Position numbers and translations under genes: made by a program. Below are positions 1-7,628 of a DNA stretch of 64,000 nt, piece by piece. Position 1 is the first letter of the stretch; every line of letters begins with the position of its first letter. The DNA lies in the NCBI GenBank assembly GCA_947305795.1, contig CAMZEK010000003.1, positions 1-64,000 on the forward strand, read 5' to 3'. This DNA is from an uncultured Bacteroidales bacterium (GTDB lineage: Bacteria > Bacteroidota > Bacteroidia > Bacteroidales > F082). The notes under the pieces were generated by a model. The model was not told the DNA's origin and did no database searches. It worked only from the letters and a program-made list of their open reading frames with translations.

Positions 1-1313
1 AGACACAAACCACGCTTGATGCTAACGGTGAATGGAGCATCACTTTTAACGCTGATGGCACGGCGGAAGTCGTCGCCCAAGGCGAAAACGAACGTAACAA
101 TATGCGTTTCAACCCCAACACCCAAAATAATGCCCCGCTGTTCAGCTGCTATTCAGAAGGCTCCAACATCGACACGCGCGTCAGCTTCTACAAGGCTGGC
201 GGCAGCTCGCAGCCCGACCCCGAGCCGAGCAACTATCCCACCAACTTTGTTGCCTCTGTGAATGGCCTTGACGTGACCCTCACTTGGACTGATGCCGTTG
301 GTGCGCAACTGCCCGCAAAGTACTTGGTTGTGGCCTCCACGGGCAACATCACTGTTCCCGTTGATGGCACGCCTGTTGCCGATGGACCATTGGCCAAGAA
401 TGTGGCCTACGGCGCTCAAACCGTGAGCTTTACCGGCTTGCAGGGCGGAACGACTTATTATTTCGCCATCTTCCCTTACACAAACAGTGGCACCAACATT
501 GACTACAAAACGGATGGCAACTATCCGACCGCCACTGCTGCCACCGAGGATATCACCATCCTATTGTATGAAGGCTTCGATGAAGGCCTCGGTGTTTTCA
601 CCGCTTACGATGCATACGGTGACCAAGGCTGGCACCAAGGCTCCTATCAAAGCACAACCTACGCCAATATGAACGGCTACGCTAACCAAACTTACAACGC
701 TAATGAAGACTGGTTGATTGGTGAAGTGCCTGGGTTTACTGATACTCACTTTACTGATATTTATTTGGAGTTCCGTACTGCCATGAAGTTTGAAGGTGAT
801 CCACTCCGCGTGGTTGTTTCTGGTGACTATGACGGCCACAGCGACCCCAGCGATTTCGAGTGGATTGACATCACCGATGCTTTTGATTACTCTTCAGGTA
901 ACTATGAATGGGTTGAATCAGGCCAGGTCAACATCATTGATGAGGTGGGCGATTTTGCTAATGCTGGAAATAGTTGGTATGTCGCTTTCGTTTACACCAG
1001 TAACACCGAGGCTGCCTCTTCATGGGAAATCGATTACGTTAAGGTGACAGGTAAGTGGATTGCTTCTGTTAATGACAATGATGCCATTGCAGTCAGCCTC
1101 TATCCCAACCCTGCCCGTGAGTCGGTCAGAATCATGCTGGAGAGCGATGCCCAAGTCAGCGTTTTCGATATGACAGGCCGTGTGGTCAGCACAACGTATG
1201 TGGCTGCCGGTCAAGCTCAACTCAGCGTGAGCGAACTAGAGAACGGCGTCTATTTCGTCAACGTCCGCTTTGCCGACGGAACCACTGCCATTTCCAAATT
1301 TGTGAAGTTCTAA
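1..1313 (+). CDS. T9SS-sorted surface protein, 5'-truncated by window edge
   Basis: The frame is open from base 3 to the stop at 1311-1313, so the true start lies before the window and the in-frame ATG at 102 is probably internal. About 435 residues are visible. The order is a fibronectin-III-like stretch (an LTWTDA-type strand, later TYYFAIFPYTNSG), then a jelly-roll module resembling choice-of-anchor J/cleaved-adhesin domains (from YEGFDEGLGVF to WEIDYVKVTG), then a C-terminal module with the type A sorting signature (SLYPNPARESV ... GVYFVNVRFADG ... KFVKF). This signature is known to direct outer-membrane export by the type IX system and usually surface anchoring. The passenger function cannot be read. 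It is followed at once by a strong hairpin. Family assignment is firm; specific role unknown. Confidence 0.85.
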   Translation, partial: TQTTLDANGEWSITFNADGTAEVVAQGENERNNMRFNPNTQNNAPLFSCYSEGSNIDTRVSFYKAGGSSQPDPEPSNYPTNFVASVNGLDVTLTWTDAVGAQLPAKYLVVASTGNITVPVDGTPVADGPLAKNVAYGAQTVSFTGLQGGTTYYFAIFPYTNSGTNIDYKTDGNYPTATAATEDITILLYEGFDEGLGVFTAYDAYGDQGWHQGSYQSTTYANMNGYANQTYNANEDWLIGEVPGFTDTHFTDIYLEFRTAMKFEGDPLRVVVSGDYDGHSDPSDFEWIDITDAFDYSSGNYEWVESGQVNIIDEVGDFANAGNSWYVAFVYTSNTEAASSWEIDYVKVTGKWIASVNDNDAIAVSLYPNPARESVRIMLESDAQVSVFDMTGRVVSTTYVAAGQAQLSVSELENGVYFVNVRFADGTTAISKFVKF

Positions 1314-1324
1314 GATTTTAATGG

Positions 1325-1357
1325 GTTAGGGCGGATTTCAAATCCGCCCTAACTTTT
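1325..1357. terminator. Perfect 14-bp hairpin followed by TTTT
   Basis: GTTAGGGCGGATTT, a one-base loop, then its exact complement and CTTTT. It fits a terminator for the preceding T9SS gene, but it ends only 6 bases before the start codon of the next gene, leaving no room for a separate promoter or ribosome site. It may instead be a palindromic repeat of REP type. Confidence 0.65.
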
Positions 1358-1359
1358 AT

Positions 1360-2919
1360 ATGAAAAGACTATTTCTCATAGCATTACTTTTCCTAACCTT
1401 TTGGGCTTCAGCCCAGCAGGTGGAACCCGTGCGTTATGAGGTAGACCGCTGGAACAAAGAGCAAGATGTTCATTTCCAGTCATTTGACGAGCAAGGAGGC
1501 ATTATGGTTGTTGAGACCGAAAAGACCGACAAGGACAAGAACCGCCTGTGGAGTTTCGCCGTTCTTGACACGAGCCTGTACGAACTGCGCAACGACCTCA
1601 TTCCTTTGCCTGAAAAGATGAAATTCGTTGATTCGGGTAGCGATGACCATTTTGCGGCTTTCCTTTTCGTCAATGATGGCAACAAAAAGGCTTCGGATTC
1701 GCTTGATTTTCTTGTTGTTGCCTTTAATCGGACAGAGGATTCCTATCAGACGTTTTGGGACAAATGGCCAGAGAAAACGGTGCCGCTGACTGTCGCTGTT
1801 GTCGATGGCACTATGATGATGGCCGTCAACAACAAGGGCGGCAACGGAAGTCTCTTTTTCTACGATTTGTCCAATAACTCGTTCCGAACGGTAACGCCGT
1901 CCATTTCAAATAGTTTTGTATTGTTTCAGGCGACAGCGTTTCCGAAAGAGCGTTGCTTTGTGGTGGCTGCCAAAGAGTTTGAGAACAAGCGTTTTGTGGC
2001 AACCACTTTCTTGGTTTATGCGCCCACAGGCAACTTGCAGGGGACCTATCGTTATGAGAACATTCCGAACGCTGCCTTGGGCCGTATGGTTTTCCGCTTC
2101 GACGAAAATCGCAATCTCGTTGTTATTGGAACTTTGGAGCGTGAGACTGGCCGGAAAGTCAACTTAGAGGGCGTAACGGACAATTTCGACAAGGAGAGCG
2201 TTGGCGTGGTTTGGATGCGTTTCGTCGGCGGTCAACCCGATAGTAAGGTGTTCTTGTTCAAGGATATGCCTGAAATCGAGCATGCCTTGACCGCTTCTGA
2301 TCGTGTCCGTGTGCGTGAGGAAAAGCTGAAAAACCAAAAGAAGGAAAATCCGACTCGAGGCGAAATCGCTTTCCAGTTCTTGACGCCGCGTCTGACCGAT
2401 TTCGGCGATTTGACTGTCTTTGCAGCGGAGGCTTTTGTGCCCTATTACCACACCGAAACCCGCATGAGTTATGGCTATTACGGCTATTACGGGGGCTATC
2501 CATATACTTATACCGTGTTTGATGGCTACGACTTTTTCAGCGAGGTGTTGCTGGCTTTCGACCGCGACGGCCACTTGCAATGGCAGCAGTCGGTGAAGTT
2601 CGACAACGAACTGACCTACGACTTGTATTCCCATGCCGCCGAAAATGCTTGCTATGATGAACTGGTGGTGGCATCGCCCTATCGCAATAACCTACGCTAT
2701 GTGTCGTTCGACGCGCAAGGTCAGGCCTTGATGAACCAGCGAAACGAGAAAATCGCCCCGATTCATGGCGCTGATTATGTGGAAGATGAGTACTTTGCAC
2801 AAATCGCGAGATGGTATGGCAGCCGTTTCCTCATTTTTGGCTCACAAATCATCCAAAACAGCACCCAACCCAAGGCAAGACGAACGGTGTACTACTTGCA
2901 AAAGGTTCAATATGAATGA
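1360..2919 (+). CDS. Exported protein of unknown function, 519 aa
   Basis: I do not recognise the family. The start MKRLFLIALLFLTFWASAQQ is a clear signal peptide with a signal-peptidase-I-like ASA/Q site and no lipobox cysteine, so a periplasmic or outer-membrane location is likely. The mature part is rich in beta-type alternation and mentions no catalytic motif; around residues 367-380 there is a tyrosine/glycine-rich segment (SYGYYGYYGGYPYTYT). Repeated phrases such as LWSFAVLD and VLLAFDRDGHLQWQQ suggest a propeller-like or WG-repeat-like fold, which is inference only. It starts 6 bp after a hairpin and is 3 bp upstream of the next gene, so both are probably co-transcribed. Confidence 0.8.
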   Translation: MKRLFLIALLFLTFWASAQQVEPVRYEVDRWNKEQDVHFQSFDEQGGIMVVETEKTDKDKNRLWSFAVLDTSLYELRNDLIPLPEKMKFVDSGSDDHFAAFLFVNDGNKKASDSLDFLVVAFNRTEDSYQTFWDKWPEKTVPLTVAVVDGTMMMAVNNKGGNGSLFFYDLSNNSFRTVTPSISNSFVLFQATAFPKERCFVVAAKEFENKRFVATTFLVYAPTGNLQGTYRYENIPNAALGRMVFRFDENRNLVVIGTLERETGRKVNLEGVTDNFDKESVGVVWMRFVGGQPDSKVFLFKDMPEIEHALTASDRVRVREEKLKNQKKENPTRGEIAFQFLTPRLTDFGDLTVFAAEAFVPYYHTETRMSYGYYGYYGGYPYTYTVFDGYDFFSEVLLAFDRDGHLQWQQSVKFDNELTYDLYSHAAENACYDELVVASPYRNNLRYVSFDAQGQALMNQRNEKIAPIHGADYVEDEYFAQIARWYGSRFLIFGSQIIQNSTQPKARRTVYYLQKVQYE

Positions 2920-2922
2920 GTT

Positions 2923-3591
2923 ATGTTTGGAAGTTACCTAGGATATTTGTGGCTACGCAAGAATGAGTATAAGATACATTCGCCTTTCGTATTCGATTTC
3001 ATGAAGAAGGTGCTTTACGACCATGGCTCCAATCGTGACTACGACTTAATGTTGAGAATCAGCCGTTTGCTGGATAAGAAACCCATGCGAAACCGTAGAC
3101 GCCGCAAGCAAAGCCGGTTCCTTTATCGAATTGTGCACTACCTTGAGCCAGATTCAGTGGTGTCGTTCGGCTCGCTCAGTGCGATGGATACGTCAGCATT
3201 GGCTTTGGGTAATTTGCAGACCAAAGTCCATCTTGAGCAATCTACTGATTTTCTGGATACTATGAATTCAATGGGCATTGTCAATGTGAGTCTCATCCAA
3301 CCAGCCGAGTTCGATTCGGAGCGTTTCAAACAGCTTAATACGGGTTTGGTCATTTTTGGTTTCGATGCTTTTGGAGACGACAATTGGGACTATCTCGATG
3401 ATTGCCTACTTCACAAAACAGAGGACTCAGTGTTTCTTTTTGAAGGCATCCACCGTAATCGTGATATTGAGGAAGCTTGGGAGCAAATGAAAGCTCGCGA
3501 GGACGTCACTTTGACAATAGACATTTATAGTTATGGCTTGGTTTTCTTCCGCGAAGGCATTGAGAAACAGGATTTTATATTGAAGTATTAG
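2923..3591 (+). CDS. Class I SAM methyltransferase-like protein (Bacteroidota family)
   Basis: 222 residues beginning MFGSYLGYLWLRKNEYKIHSPFVFDF. The KIHSPFVFDF opening is typical of a Bacteroidota family annotated as SAM-dependent methyltransferase. The Rossmann-type signature is weak: VVSFGSLSAMDTSALALG lies where motif I would be, and LVIFGFDAFGDDNW, FLFEGIHRN and a C-terminal VTLTIDIYSYGLVFF follow the O-methyltransferase pattern seen in this family. Glycines of motif I are poorly kept, so catalytic activity is doubtful. No signal peptide, so cytoplasmic. It follows the previous gene by 3 bp. The product is inferred from family resemblance only. Confidence 0.6.
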   Translation: MFGSYLGYLWLRKNEYKIHSPFVFDFMKKVLYDHGSNRDYDLMLRISRLLDKKPMRNRRRRKQSRFLYRIVHYLEPDSVVSFGSLSAMDTSALALGNLQTKVHLEQSTDFLDTMNSMGIVNVSLIQPAEFDSERFKQLNTGLVIFGFDAFGDDNWDYLDDCLLHKTEDSVFLFEGIHRNRDIEEAWEQMKAREDVTLTIDIYSYGLVFFREGIEKQDFILKY

Positions 3592-3600
3592 AGTATAATA

Positions 3601-3735
3601 TCACAAAACATGCAAAACATACAAAACAATAATCAAGGTGGGGAAAGCACGCCAACCGGCTGCTTTCTGGCGGCGACGCGGTTGCGTAGCCGCCACAACC
3701 AATGAAAGGTTTTGAAAGTTTTGTCGGTTTTGTGA
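3601..3735 (+). repeat. Structured interspersed element, family A, copy 1
   Basis: 135 bp filling the gap before the cobalamin adenosyltransferase gene. The outer arms are TCACAAAAC followed by two more CAAAAC words on the left, and their inverted counterpart ending GGTTTTGTGA on the right. Inside are two hairpins: GAAAGCA...TGCTTTC, and TGGCGGC (3668-3674) pairing with GCCGCCA (3689-3695). The same plan with a shared 37-base core (five differences) occurs at 43912-44081. Confidence 0.75.
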
Positions 3736-3749
3736 CAAAAAGAATTACA

Positions 3750-4310
3750 ATGAAAAACATTACTTATACAAAAACCGGCGACGAAGGCAAGACCTCATTG
3801 ATAGGCGGCTTGCGTGTCGCGAAATTTGACGATAGGGTGGAGGCTTACGGCACCGTTGATGAGTTAAGTGCCTTTATTGGCGTGCTTTACGATCAGGAAG
3901 GCGTCACTGACGAGATGAAATCCGTTTTGGACACGATTCAGAACAAGTTGTTCACCATCGAATCGCATTTTGCCTTGGACGAAAACTCCGAGGTAAAGAA
4001 GATGATTCCCGTTTTGACGGCCGAGGACGTGGCTTTCGTGGAGCACGAAATCGACGTGATGAACGCCCAATTGCCCGAATTGAAATCATTCGTCATCCCA
4101 GGTGGAAACTTGAAGGCAAGTCACTCGCATGTGTGTCGCACGGTGTGCCGTCGTGCCGAGCGTCAGGGGTGGCGTTTGGCCGCCCAACATCCCGTTGATT
4201 CGGTCGACTTGAAATACCTCAACCGACTGTCGGATTACTTCTTTGTTTTGTCAAGATTTTTCGCTTTTTTAGACAAAGTTGGCGAAAACAATTGGGAATC
4301 AAATAGATAA
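3750..4310 (+). CDS. cobO/pduO-type: ATP:cob(I)alamin adenosyltransferase, PduO type
   Basis: 186 residues. The N-terminal YTKTGDEGKTSLIGG carries the conserved ATP-binding TxTGDxGxT signature of the PduO family, followed by VEAYGTVDELSAFIG, and near the C-terminus CRTVCRRAER and LKYLNRLSDYFFVLSR, which match the cobalamin and ATP-binding helices of the trimeric enzyme. It makes adenosylcobalamin from cob(I)alamin and ATP in the cytoplasm. The start at 3750 was chosen because the family begins directly with this motif; a longer start at 3702 would translate the end of the intergenic repeat element. The cell therefore uses coenzyme B12, consistent with the cobalamin riboswitch at 33.3 kb. Confidence 0.93.
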   Translation: MKNITYTKTGDEGKTSLIGGLRVAKFDDRVEAYGTVDELSAFIGVLYDQEGVTDEMKSVLDTIQNKLFTIESHFALDENSEVKKMIPVLTAEDVAFVEHEIDVMNAQLPELKSFVIPGGNLKASHSHVCRTVCRRAERQGWRLAAQHPVDSVDLKYLNRLSDYFFVLSRFFAFLDKVGENNWESNR

Positions 4311-4337
4311 AAATTTGTTATTTTTATTAAAAACCCC

Positions 4338-4367
4338 TTGTTAGTTCGAAAAGAACTTGTATTTTTG
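4338..4367 (+). promoter_or_regulatory. Bacteroidota-type promoter for the DUF2795 gene
   Basis: TTG at 4338-4340 and TATTTTTG at 4360-4367, 19 bases apart, match the -33/-7 elements used by the Bacteroidota primary sigma factor. Initiation would fall near 4374, giving a leader of about 40 bases. Confidence 0.7.
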
Positions 4368-4416
4368 CGCCCTCAAATCGAAGATTAAACGGAGTTAAAT
4401 TTAAACGAAAAATACT

Positions 4417-4638
4417 ATGTATTGGACACTGGAATTAGCCTCAAAACTGGAAGACGCACCGTGGCCGGCCACCCGTGACGAGTTGTTGGATTGGGCCTTG
4501 CGTACCGGAGCGCAGGAAGAAATCATAGAGAACCTTCAAGAGATGGAGGACGAAGGCGAAATATACGAACGCATTGAAGACCTTTGGCCCGATTATCCTT
4601 CCAAGGACGATTTCTTTTTCAACGAGGATGAGTATTGA
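4417..4638 (+). CDS. DUF2795 domain protein, 73 aa
   Basis: A small acidic protein beginning MYWTLELASKLEDAPWPATR and ending in DDFFFNEDEY. The sequence is very typical of a short, strongly conserved Bacteroidota protein annotated DUF2795; its function is unknown. No signal peptide or membrane segment. It has its own promoter at 4338-4367 and its own terminator at 4667-4701, so it is a single-gene transcript, probably abundant given the good promoter. The two tryptophan-containing motifs (EDAPWPATRDEL and EDLWPDYP) and the acidic tail are the recognisable parts. Confidence 0.85.
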   Translation: MYWTLELASKLEDAPWPATRDELLDWALRTGAQEEIIENLQEMEDEGEIYERIEDLWPDYPSKDDFFFNEDEY

Positions 4639-4666
4639 TTAGCTAAATAGCTGAATATCAAAAAGT

Positions 4667-4701
4667 AAAAAAGGCTGTTAGGTTAACTAACGGCCTTTTT
4701 T
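4667..4701 (+). terminator. Rho-independent terminator after DUF2795 gene
   Basis: An A-run, GGC, TTAG, a GTTAA loop region, CTAA, GGCC and TTTTTT form an imperfect hairpin with a U-tract. Its tail (GCCTTTTTTGTGTTC plus AATAAGTAAAAA) is closely repeated at 6040-6090. Confidence 0.75.
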
Positions 4702-5214
4702 GTGTTCAAATAAGTAAAAATATAAACTTAAATGGAAACATAAGTTAACCTAAATTTGAACATAGTTTGGTACGTTTTTTCAGGAAGAACAGTACTAGAG
4801 AAAAATCTTTGTAAAGCGTTGGTAATGAGTGTATTCCATTTTTAAGCCAGGTTAACTTATTTTTTCATCATATTTCACGGAATTCCGTCTATTTACAGGG
4901 CTTCCCGATGATTGGATGCCGCAACGTTTTTCCCTGCGGTGAACGTCCTTTTTTTCGACGTTTTTTCACCCTGAATTTACTATGTTATCACTTGGAAGAA
5001 ACATAATGTGGTCGAGTTTATGGCCACGAAGTTGATTCGCGACCTCTGGCGAGCTTTCTTTTGGAAGGCTATAAAGTTATAGGGTTATGGGTTGAGGGTG
5101 TGACTGGGGAGACAAAATGCTAGCCAGAAACAATTTTTTCTCCTCCTGTTACGACGATTCCGAAATTACTGCTATCTTCGTGGAGCAAAAGGTTCATTTA
5201 TTATCTCGACCAAC
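4702..5214. other. Non-coding stretch, about 510 bp
   Basis: No convincing gene on either strand: possible frames are short and without family resemblance. Visible content is a perfect 12-bp inverted repeat (ATAAGTTAACCT at 4740-4751, AGGTTAACTTAT at 4849-4860) and a terminator-like hairpin at its right end (5215-5256) with no gene that would use it on the + strand. A small RNA is possible but no promoter with both elements was found. Confidence 0.5.
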
Positions 5215-5256
5215 TAGGCGGCCTGCTTGTGAAATTCGGTCGCCTAACTTTTTTTA
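5215..5256 (+). terminator. Orphan terminator-like hairpin
   Basis: TAGGCGGCC at 5215-5223 pairs with GGTCGCCTA at 5238-5246 (one mismatch) and is followed by ACTTTTTTT on the + strand. The U-tract polarity points to a + transcript coming from the gap at 4702-5214. It overlaps the last codons of the HNH relic on the opposite strand. Confidence 0.55.
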
Positions 5257-5789
5257 TTTCTGTTTTTATATCTCCATACGTACCCGTATGCAGTTTTAAA
5301 TTTCCCTGAGGCACAATGAGATACTGACCAAGGACATTTATATCCGAGTGTCTTGGCTGCCATGGATGCTGATGACCATTCTTTTATGAAGTTTCCTTGA
5401 AGGTCGTACTGGAGCACTGGATTAGATTGAGTCTCTGTATGTCTTTGTATGCCAGTCCCTAGATGTATATTATCATAATGTGTAAGCATCACTAGGTTGT
5501 CAAGCCTGTTATTCGACCTGTTTTCATCTTTGTGACCAATCTCATATCCTTCTGGAATAGGGCCTTTGGATTTTTCCCGTACCAGGCGACTTGCAGAGAC
5601 ATAGTTTTTTACATTGTCCTTAATCAGCACGTATCGTATGTAATTGTCTTGGTTTATCTTTCCTTTGAGCAGTCGGGTCTTTCCTATGTTCCTGTAATTG
5701 ATTGATCTCACGTTGCCCCAATCACTTACTTCGTACTTGTCTTCGTAACCTGGTATGGGCTTTCAGGTTTCTTTTGGTGTTTTTGCCAT
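5244..5789 (-). pseudogene. NUMOD4-HNH-NUMOD1 homing-endonuclease-like gene with in-frame TGA
   Basis: Read from the ATG at 5789 the frame gives MAKTPKET, then TGA (5765-5763), then KPIPGYEDKYEVSDWGNVRS. In the NUMOD4 domain that opens these proteins the position of the stop is the conserved tryptophan of the E-x-W-K-x-I-P motif, so a single TGG to TGA change explains it. Downstream, EIGHKDENRSNNRLDNLVML is the HNH core (H-K-D, N-x-R, N-L) and the last 55 residues (NPVLQYDLQGNFIKEWSS ... AYGYVWRY) form a NUMOD1 DNA-binding module. Without the stop it would be 181 residues. A shorter product from the GTG at 5711 would keep HNH and NUMOD1 but lose NUMOD4. Such genes are usually free-standing phage- or intron-type mobile endonucleases. 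Confidence 0.8.
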
Positions 5790-6039
5790 TACTTTTTTGA
5801 TTTTATTTTGTAAGCAACCACTTCAAACTCAGAATATCCTGTTGAAACTAGGATTCTTAATTCCGATTTCATGTTGGACTCATTGGAGATTGGATGCAAA
5901 GATAGCACTATTCGTAATTATGTGCAACCGTTGAATCCATTTATATGTCAGAGTAAATCATGCTGCCTAAATTCAACATAGAAGTGCGAAAAGGCAGGGG
6001 TATGAGGATGGGTTTTAATTAACTGATAATCAGTTTGAT

Positions 6040-6075
6040 AAAAAGGCCCTTGGTCAACCTAAGAGCCTTTTTTTG
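6040..6075 (+). terminator. Terminator resembling the one at 4667
   Basis: AAAAAGGC, TTGG, TCAA loop, CCTAA, GCCTTTTTTT. The bases after the stem (TTTGTGTTC, then ATAAGTAAAAA) nearly repeat those at 4690-4718, so similar terminators flank the non-coding/HNH segment. No + strand gene ends just upstream. Confidence 0.65.
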
Positions 6076-6133
6076 TGTTCCTAATAAGTAAAAACCATGA
6101 TTTTGCTGTATTTTTGCCCAAAATTCAAATGTT

Positions 6134-7540
6134 ATGAAGTCAACTATTAAATTCGTTCTTTTTCTTGCGACGATGTCGCTAAGTATGGTGGCCTTTGGTC
6201 AGGAGTCTGTCGAAAGCATGTCGGTCAATCAATCCGACAGTCTCGGACAGATTTATCTTGACATGCCCTTGGTGACGTTGCCTGCGCAAATCCAGGCCTA
6301 CAATACCACGGGCGGATTCTTCCCGTCGTACATGAACCCCGGCATGGAGAACAGTCTGGCCTACACCACCGACTTCTATACCGCCGCACACTACAGTTTG
6401 AAGAAAGCCTTCAACTTCAAAAGTCCTTTTTGGACCTCCTTCTCACAACGCATGGCTGTTGCGCTTTTTGACGTGTTCACCATGGAGTTGCCTCTGGCTT
6501 ATTCATGGCTGCATGAAGAATATCACCGTGGGGTCATGACGCAATATGGTGTCAACAGTTTCAATGAGGTGTTGCTGTTTCGGCTGGGGTCAAGCAGCAT
6601 CGCCGTCAGCCATGAGACCGACGAGGAAATGGCCATGCTGTGCGACAGTTATCATCCCGACTTCGTGCGCTTGATGGGTGCCGGCCACGAGGCCCAAGTC
6701 GACCTTAACCGCAACTTGCAGAGCAACCAGTTTTTCTACCACCAAGATTTGTTCAACTCTGTCATGTACTGGATGACCGCTGTCCAGAATTTTATGTATA
6801 TCGCGACATGCGTCAATGGCGGCGGCGACGAGATGATGCAGGAACGTAATGCCGTGGAGTTTAACATCGAAGACCGTGACTTCACGGGCATGGACATGAA
6901 CGCTTGGGTTGATGCGCTTTGGTATCCCGAGAAGCCGTACGCCGACCGTGGTCCCCATCCGAGCGGTAACGGCATCAACCGTTACATCATGACCGAAGAC
7001 CTTCCCGAAGAATGTATCCAATACCTCCGCAAGCAGGCAGGACTCGACTTGTTCAACTTCCTCTCCCCAATGCTCATCGGATTCCACCGTTTCCGCTTGA
7101 CCAACACCGAGAGCGGCCCTTACTACGGCAACTTCGCCTTCCGCCACTACCTGACCTCCTTCGGCGACGACGTCTCCTTAGACCTTTATCTTCAGGCACC
7201 TTGGGCCAACCTTTACACCACACTCCACAGTTACAACAACTTCGACCACCACTTTGGCGGCTTAGAGGTCGGGCTGGTTGACTTTCCGCTGTTCGACAAC
7301 CGTTTGCTTGTGGGTGGCACGCTGATGGGCTGGATACAACCAAAAGACATGCTGTTTAAAACACCAGCAGGCAGTTTCGGCGGTTTGGCCAAGACCAAAA
7401 TGAGCTATCACAGCCGTTTTGTAGACCCTTACCTCGAACTGGGCTGGAAGAGCAATGGCTGGGTGGCTGGCAACGCCAATCTCGGAAGTGGCTTTTTCCT
7501 CCGTGCCGGCCTCCGTTGGCAGATTGGAAGCCTTCCATGA
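6134..7540 (+). CDS. Exported protein with HExxH motif, possible metalloprotease-like
   Basis: 468 residues with a signal peptide (MKSTIKFVLFLATMSLSMVAFG). I do not recognise the family. Residues 127-131 read HEEYH, a HExxH zinc-site pattern, set in a hydrophobic helix-like context (LPLAYSWLHEEYHRG) as in gluzincins, with more H/E candidates after it (SHETDEEM, GAGHEAQVD). The C-terminal third (GLEVGLVDFPLFDNRLLVGG ... GLRWQIGSLP) has amphipathic strands like an outer-membrane barrel. A membrane-associated metallopeptidase is an inference; the motif can occur by chance. A TATTTTTG box lies at 6109-6116, without a good -33 element, and the gene stands alone. Confidence 0.75.
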   Translation: MKSTIKFVLFLATMSLSMVAFGQESVESMSVNQSDSLGQIYLDMPLVTLPAQIQAYNTTGGFFPSYMNPGMENSLAYTTDFYTAAHYSLKKAFNFKSPFWTSFSQRMAVALFDVFTMELPLAYSWLHEEYHRGVMTQYGVNSFNEVLLFRLGSSSIAVSHETDEEMAMLCDSYHPDFVRLMGAGHEAQVDLNRNLQSNQFFYHQDLFNSVMYWMTAVQNFMYIATCVNGGGDEMMQERNAVEFNIEDRDFTGMDMNAWVDALWYPEKPYADRGPHPSGNGINRYIMTEDLPEECIQYLRKQAGLDLFNFLSPMLIGFHRFRLTNTESGPYYGNFAFRHYLTSFGDDVSLDLYLQAPWANLYTTLHSYNNFDHHFGGLEVGLVDFPLFDNRLLVGGTLMGWIQPKDMLFKTPAGSFGGLAKTKMSYHSRFVDPYLELGWKSNGWVAGNANLGSGFFLRAGLRWQIGSLP

Positions 7541-7628
7541 CAACGTTGTGTCCAACCGTTCCTTCGGGATTCTCGACGGTCAAATGATTAATACTACAGA
7601 ATTTTAGCTTTTTCGATACGCAAAATGC

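Noticed and set aside
5117..5299. 60-residue frame on the + strand in the non-coding segment
   Set aside because: No family resemblance, overlaps the orphan hairpin and the antisense of the HNH gene; no ribosome site seen.
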